Assembly: GCA_964363305.1 (NCBI GenBank)
Contig: CAYIHX010000065.1
Span: forward strand, 1-18,782
Length of the DNA: 18,782 nt
Direction: 5' to 3'
Source of the DNA: CAYIHX01 sp964363305
GTDB taxonomy: Bacteria > Bdellovibrionota > UBA1018
The notes beneath the pieces are model-generated. The model did not search any database, was not told where the DNA came from, and saw only the letters and a program-made list of their open reading frames with translations. Shown piece after piece: positions 16,269 to 18,782 of this stretch; positions within the stretch are counted from its first letter, which is position 1, and each line of letters opens with the position of its first letter. The position numbers and the translations under genes were made by a program.

Positions 16269-16801
16269 CTGGCCGTTTTTTCCAGGCGCTCGAGAGAGTC
16301 GAGCTGTCTTTTCTGGATTTCCAACAGCGTCTTCATCTGATCCACCATCAGGAGATCGATTTTTTCATGGAGCCCGCGGATCTCCAGTTCCGCTTTGAGG
16401 TTGGTGAGGTAGTCGTTTTCAGCTCGCCGCCGGTCTTTGGCCTCCTGCCTGTTCTGGCTCATCATGATGACCGGCGCCTGAAAGGCCGAAAGGCTGGAGA
16501 GAATCAGATTGAGGAGAATGAAAGGGTAGGGGTCAAAGCCTTGATTCGCCAGCCAGTAGAGATTGGCGAGGATCCAGACGAGGATGAAGAACAAGAACGA
16601 CAAAATGAAAGTCCAGCTGCCTCCAAAGGCCGCGACTTGATCTGCGAGGGCCTCGGCGAAGGTGAGTTTCAGATCTTTTTCCTGGTAAAGTTTTTGGGTG
16701 AGAAGTTTTTCCTCCTCGAGGCTTTTCGCGACAATTTCATGGAGCCTTTTGAGTTGCTCGTTTTCAGTTTGAAGGAGCTGTTTAACGTAGGGGTGTTTCA
16801 T
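16256..16801 (-). CDS. DUF1003 family inner-membrane protein
   Basis: 181 residues. The central block matches DUF1003 closely: ADQVAAFGGSWTFI (53-66), two membrane helices (about 63-86 and 92-115) separated by NQGFDPYPFILLNLILS, then SAFQAPVIMMSQNRQEAKDR, AENDYLTNLKAELEI and LHEKID. Residues 8-45 and 140-175 are charged and helical, probably coiled coils on the cytoplasmic side. The family is widespread, and its molecular function is not established. ATG 16801 is the only good start, as an in-frame TGA lies five codons upstream; no strong ribosome site is seen. A possible small gene on the same strand ends 12 bp upstream. The last 13 nt overlap the protease gene on the other strand. Confidence 0.9.
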   Translation of the reverse strand: MKHPYVKQLLQTENEQLKRLHEIVAKSLEEEKLLTQKLYQEKDLKLTFAEALADQVAAFGGSWTFILSFLFFILVWILANLYWLANQGFDPYPFILLNLILSSLSAFQAPVIMMSQNRQEAKDRRRAENDYLTNLKAELEIRGLHEKIDLLMVDQMKTLLEIQKRQLDSLERLEKTASHSR

Positions 16802-16813
16802 AGGGAGTTTCAG

Positions 16814-17017
16814 TCAGACGATAGCTTCAATTGCAGCTTTCTTCATCTCCATTTCTTCTTGGAGAGCTATTATCGCGATGCCGGGCTTGAAGTACTTCGT
16901 GATCGCGCACCCAAGGACATTCAAGATTGCCCACATCTTGCCACCTGAATCCGACTTCGGCTCGATGATCCGGAATTCGATCCTTGGAACGAGTTTATTG
17001 CCGGAAGAACTGGGCAT
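16814..17017 (-). CDS. Possible small hypothetical protein upstream of DUF1003
   Basis: About 67 residues from ATG 17017; the frame is open to TTG 17053. The sequence has an acidic/polar start, a hydrophobic middle (KMWAILNVLGCAITKYF, then GIAIIAL) and a charged helix at the end (QEEMEMKKAAIEAIV). It stops 12 bp before the DUF1003 start, so the two could be one transcript. GGAGAG lies about 12 nt before the ATG, rather far for a ribosome site. It also overlaps the region expected to hold the ORF6N gene's promoter. No family recognised; chance is possible. Confidence 0.3.
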   Translation of the reverse strand: MPSSSGNKLVPRIEFRIIEPKSDSGGKMWAILNVLGCAITKYFKPGIAIIALQEEMEMKKAAIEAIV

Positions 17018-17065
17018 GGATCTTGTACTCTCTCCAAAGAAAGAGGTCCTCAAGAAGTGGCATGT

Positions 17066-17593
17066 ATGACGAGTGAAACATCAAGCAATGAAATTGGGCA
17101 GCGGATCTATTTCATCCGAGGTCATCGAGTGATGATCGATAGCGATCTGGCCGCACTTTACGGCGTGGAGACCCGAGCGTTGAATCAAGCGGTTCGCCGC
17201 AATCTCGATCGTTTTCCCACTGATTTCATGTTTGAGCTGACACGGAGGGAGTTCGAACTTTTGATATCACAGATTGTGATATCAAAAATCGAAGCTCGTG
17301 GCGGCCGCCAAAAGGTCCCGCTCGTTTTTACCGAACAGGGCGTCGCAATGCTCTCGTCCGTACTTCGAAGTAAACGGGCGCTCCAAGTTAACATCGCTAT
17401 CATGCGAGCCTTCGTAAAACTCCGAGAATTACTCGAAACTAATAAGGATCTTGCCAAGAAAATCGACCAGTTGGAGCGCAAGTTTCTTCAGCACGATCAT
17501 CAGTTTAAAGCGGTCTTCGAAGCGATCCGCCAGCTGATGGCGGTCGGGTCGCCATTAGCCCTGCGTCGGGTCAAAGGTTTGAACGACCGTTAA
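17066..17593 (+). CDS. ORF6N-domain DNA-binding protein
   Basis: 175 residues. Residues 10-105 match the ORF6N domain, a DNA-binding domain found in phages and in many scattered bacterial genes: RIYFIRGHRVMIDSDLAALYGVETRALNQAVRRN (in part), RFPTDFMFELT, PLVFTEQGVAMLSSVL. Residues 118-155 form a predicted coiled coil (ELLETNKDLAKKIDQLERKF), probably for dimerisation. Targets are unknown. The family spreads by horizontal transfer, and no phage genes lie around it here. The start could be ATG 17066 or GTG 17057; AGAGGT (17042-17047) is 9 nt from the GTG, so the longer form by three residues is possible. The coding sequence contains a perfect 29-nt palindrome at codons for LLISQIVISK, listed separately. 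Confidence 0.88.
   Translation: MTSETSSNEIGQRIYFIRGHRVMIDSDLAALYGVETRALNQAVRRNLDRFPTDFMFELTRREFELLISQIVISKIEARGGRQKVPLVFTEQGVAMLSSVLRSKRALQVNIAIMRAFVKLRELLETNKDLAKKIDQLERKFLQHDHQFKAVFEAIRQLMAVGSPLALRRVKGLNDR
17259..17287. repeat. Perfect 13-bp-arm palindrome inside the ORF6N gene
   Basis: Arms 17259-17271 and 17275-17287 are perfectly complementary around a GAT centre; the core is TGATATCACA / TGTGATATCA. It encodes the repeated peptide IS-QIV-IS. Such length is not expected by chance. It could be an operator for this DNA-binding protein itself, or an mRNA hairpin that lowers its translation. Confidence 0.8.
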
Positions 17594-17805
17594 CAGGGCG
17601 TCCTGGTTAACCTTCTTGTGGTCATCGAGGTACTAGTCGCTCATCAGAGCAGGTTGGGATACGTCCTGATCGCTTCAATTGCCGCTCTTGGATCACCTCA
17701 CGATAGTGAGCGGCGGTTCTGCGGAAACCAAGAAATTTGGATCAATGAATCAGATCGTTTTTACGAGCGAAAAGCTCTCGCCAAAGCCGTAATCTGAATT
17801 GTTTG

Positions 17806-17873
17806 TGACGCTTTCGTCGGTCACACGTCAAGGTGTGACCCTGGGTCGCGCTTTGACGCGTTTCGTCGGGTCG
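17806..17873 (+). repeat. Duplicated hairpin motif flanking a stem-loop
   Basis: TGACGCTTTCGTCGGTCAC (17806-17824) recurs with one-base changes at 17854-17873 (TGACGCGTTTCGTCGGGTCG...). Each copy can form a GACG/CGTC mini-hairpin. Between them, GGTCACAC (17819-17826) pairs with GTGTGACC (17833-17840) around a 6-nt loop. GTCAC of the first copy can pair either with upstream GTGAC (17805-17809) or with downstream GTGAC, so alternative structures are possible. Confidence 0.5.
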
Positions 17874-17967
17874 CCTATCCAAAAATCCAGTGACTTGGGT
17901 CGTGATTGGTAGATCAAAATCGGCATAACTATTTAATATTTATGTAATATATTGGTCATGGTTTGGC

Positions 17968-17994
17968 AATACTTGGAGAGCAGTATTGATACTG
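17968..17994. promoter_or_regulatory. Overlapping dyads upstream of the gene at 18013
   Basis: AATACT (17968-17973) faces AGTATT (17982-17987), and CAGTAT (17981-17986) faces ATACTG (17989-17994) around a TG centre. The middle half-site is shared, so only one fold can form at a time. The site ends 18 bp before the ATG and just upstream of the ribosome site. A regulator site or leader switch is possible; the factor is unknown. Confidence 0.35.
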
Positions 17995-18012
17995 GAAGTT
18001 GAGGAGTACCGA

Positions 18013-18782
18013 ATGCGCTCACATCGTATCGATCGCTGGACCTGGATGGTTTGGGTAGCGGCATTTTGCTTATGGCAAGTGAGCGTGAGCATAGCGCGCG
18101 CCCAAACTTCAGAGGACACTGCAGATAGACCTCCCGTGGTGCGCCCACCCGGACCTCCTCCAGAAGGATTTCCTCCCTGGCCGCCTCTTCGCGACGGTGA
18201 GACTCTTCCCCCGATGCCGCCGCTCCGCGATGGCGAAACTCTTCCCCATATACCCCTTGGAGGGGAAGCAAGTACCGGGGGGCCGCGCCGGCCACCTCGA
18301 ATGCGTCCTCGGCCGTCTCCACTCCACGAAGCCGCGCCCGTCGCACCTACTTTAGAACCGCCCAGCGTATTCAGTGTGTCAGCAGCACCTGAAACCGTCG
18401 TTGTGGTACCACCGTCCTCTACTTCGGCGGGTTTGCCTTGCGTTCCAGACACGCGGGCAGCCTTGGAAAGTTTGCGTACACAAGTCACTGAACTTCGCTC
18501 GACAGTAACCGCGCTCAGGACGCGGCTAGAGGCAAGCGAACGCCCGGTAGCGCCTCTCACGCCACCGGTCTTCCGAATAGGAGAGGACGGCGACGAGGAG
18601 GGCAATCTTCGTCGCCGTCCTCCTCCTCGTTTGGCACAGGGTAGACCTGATGAAGAGGACGAAGAAGAAATGCGTCCTCCCATGGACCGAGGTGGGAGGG
18701 ATGGAAGCATGGGTTCCATGGGCATGATGGGCGGTGGAGGCATGGGCTCCATGGGCATGATGGGTGGTGGACGCATGGGTTC
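18013..18782 (+). CDS. Exported Pro-rich, coiled-coil, Met/Gly-repeat protein (3' partial)
   Basis: At least 256 residues, running off the window with no stop. GAGGAG (18001-18006) lies 6 nt before the ATG. A signal peptide (MRSHRIDRWTWMVWVAAFCL onward, cleavage after SIARA, residue 30) sends it out of the cytoplasm. Next is a proline-rich region (40-115) with two copies of PPLRDGETLP (57-66, 69-78), and a single Cys143. Then comes a coiled coil (about 147-178, LESLRTQVTELRSTVTALRT), an acidic/arginine patch (EDGDEEG, PDEEDEEEM), and from residue 233 tandem 11-residue repeats MGSMGMMGGGG, MGSMGMMGGGR, MGS..., encoded by 33-bp DNA repeats. Met/Gly-rich repeats occur in flexible surface or metal-binding segments, but neither role is shown here. 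The opposite strand has a long open frame that is a shadow. No family recognised. Confidence 0.8.
   Translation, partial: MRSHRIDRWTWMVWVAAFCLWQVSVSIARAQTSEDTADRPPVVRPPGPPPEGFPPWPPLRDGETLPPMPPLRDGETLPHIPLGGEASTGGPRRPPRMRPRPSPLHEAAPVAPTLEPPSVFSVSAAPETVVVVPPSSTSAGLPCVPDTRAALESLRTQVTELRSTVTALRTRLEASERPVAPLTPPVFRIGEDGDEEGNLRRRPPPRLAQGRPDEEDEEEMRPPMDRGGRDGSMGSMGMMGGGGMGSMGMMGGGRMG
18709..18782 (+). repeat. 33-bp tandem repeat (2.2 copies, cut by the window end)
   Basis: Units 18709-18741 and 18742-18774 differ at four of 33 bases, and a third unit begins at 18775. Each encodes MGSMGMMGGG plus one variable residue (G or R). The unit length is a multiple of three, so copy number can vary without breaking the frame. 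Confidence 0.85.

Larger units (their letters stand above)
17594..18012. other. Non-coding spacer with many short hairpins
   Basis: No convincing gene on either strand over about 420 bp. The left part holds GCCGCTC (17681-17687) facing GAGCGGC (17708-17714), overlapping CTCAC-GATA-GTGAG (17697-17710), and GAGC-GAAAA-GCTC (17765-17777). The middle has the repeated hairpin cluster at 17806-17873. From 17925 the sequence turns AT-rich, then carries overlapping dyads before the next gene. It could hold a structured RNA, but no known family was recognised. Confidence 0.5.

Noticed and set aside
16878..17069. 63-codon plus-strand frame before the ORF6N gene
   Set aside because: No ribosome site, no domain, and it overlaps the ORF6N start region; it is probably leader sequence or a shadow of the minus-strand frame.
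17940..18776. 278-codon minus-strand frame rich in Pro, Ser, Gly and Arg
   Set aside because: It mirrors the repeats of the plus-strand protein, which has a proper ribosome site, signal peptide and coiled coil. The minus frame has none of these.

Overview
This 18.8 kb window comes from a bacterial chromosome, most likely Gram-negative. It carries an E. coli-type 23S rRNA methyltransferase (RlmF), a cyclic beta-1,2-glucan synthase, which is an envelope/periplasmic glucan enzyme of Gram-negative bacteria, and several proteins with Sec signal peptides that look exported to the periplasm or outside. Most genes are GC-rich, whereas the spacers and the left edge are AT-rich. The style (many small secreted proteins of unknown family, a secreted trypsin-like protease, NdvB) would fit a proteobacterium or a delta-type/Bdellovibrionota-like lineage, but this is inference and the sequence does not fix the taxon.

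Layout. (1) 1-1193: an AT-rich edge, then an apparently intact IS5-family insertion sequence with perfect 21-bp terminal inverted repeats. (2) 1441-2988: a fused CdiI-immunity-like/PhnA (YjdM) protein on +, meeting a 42-residue cysteine-rich zinc-finger-like gene on - that lies just downstream of rlmF. (3) 3141-5352: three + strand genes for exported proteins: an unknown protein, then an alpha/beta-hydrolase translationally coupled (ATGA overlap) to a small cysteine-containing protein. (4) 5361-6134: an SDR dehydrogenase on -, divergent from (5) 6368-14818, a 2816-residue cyclic beta-1,2-glucan synthase that fills 45% of the window. (6) 14842-14934: a very long hairpin with 36-nt arms just after that gene. 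(7) 15048-17593: a secreted S1-type serine protease converging with and overlapping a DUF1003 membrane protein, then an ORF6N-domain DNA-binding protein whose coding sequence contains a perfect 13-bp-arm palindrome. (8) 17594-18012: a structured non-coding spacer. (9) 18013 to the end: the start of a secreted proline-rich, coiled-coil, Met/Gly-repeat protein that runs off the window.

No CRISPR array, tRNA, rRNA or recognisable defence island was seen. There is no single obvious new system. The most unusual items are the CdiI-like/PhnA fusion, the 42-residue zinc-finger gene beside it, the giant hairpin after the glucan synthase, the palindrome inside the ORF6N gene, and the Met/Gly-repeat secreted protein. 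Only the hydrolase/small protein pair looks strongly co-expressed. The other genes appear to be single units with their own signals.
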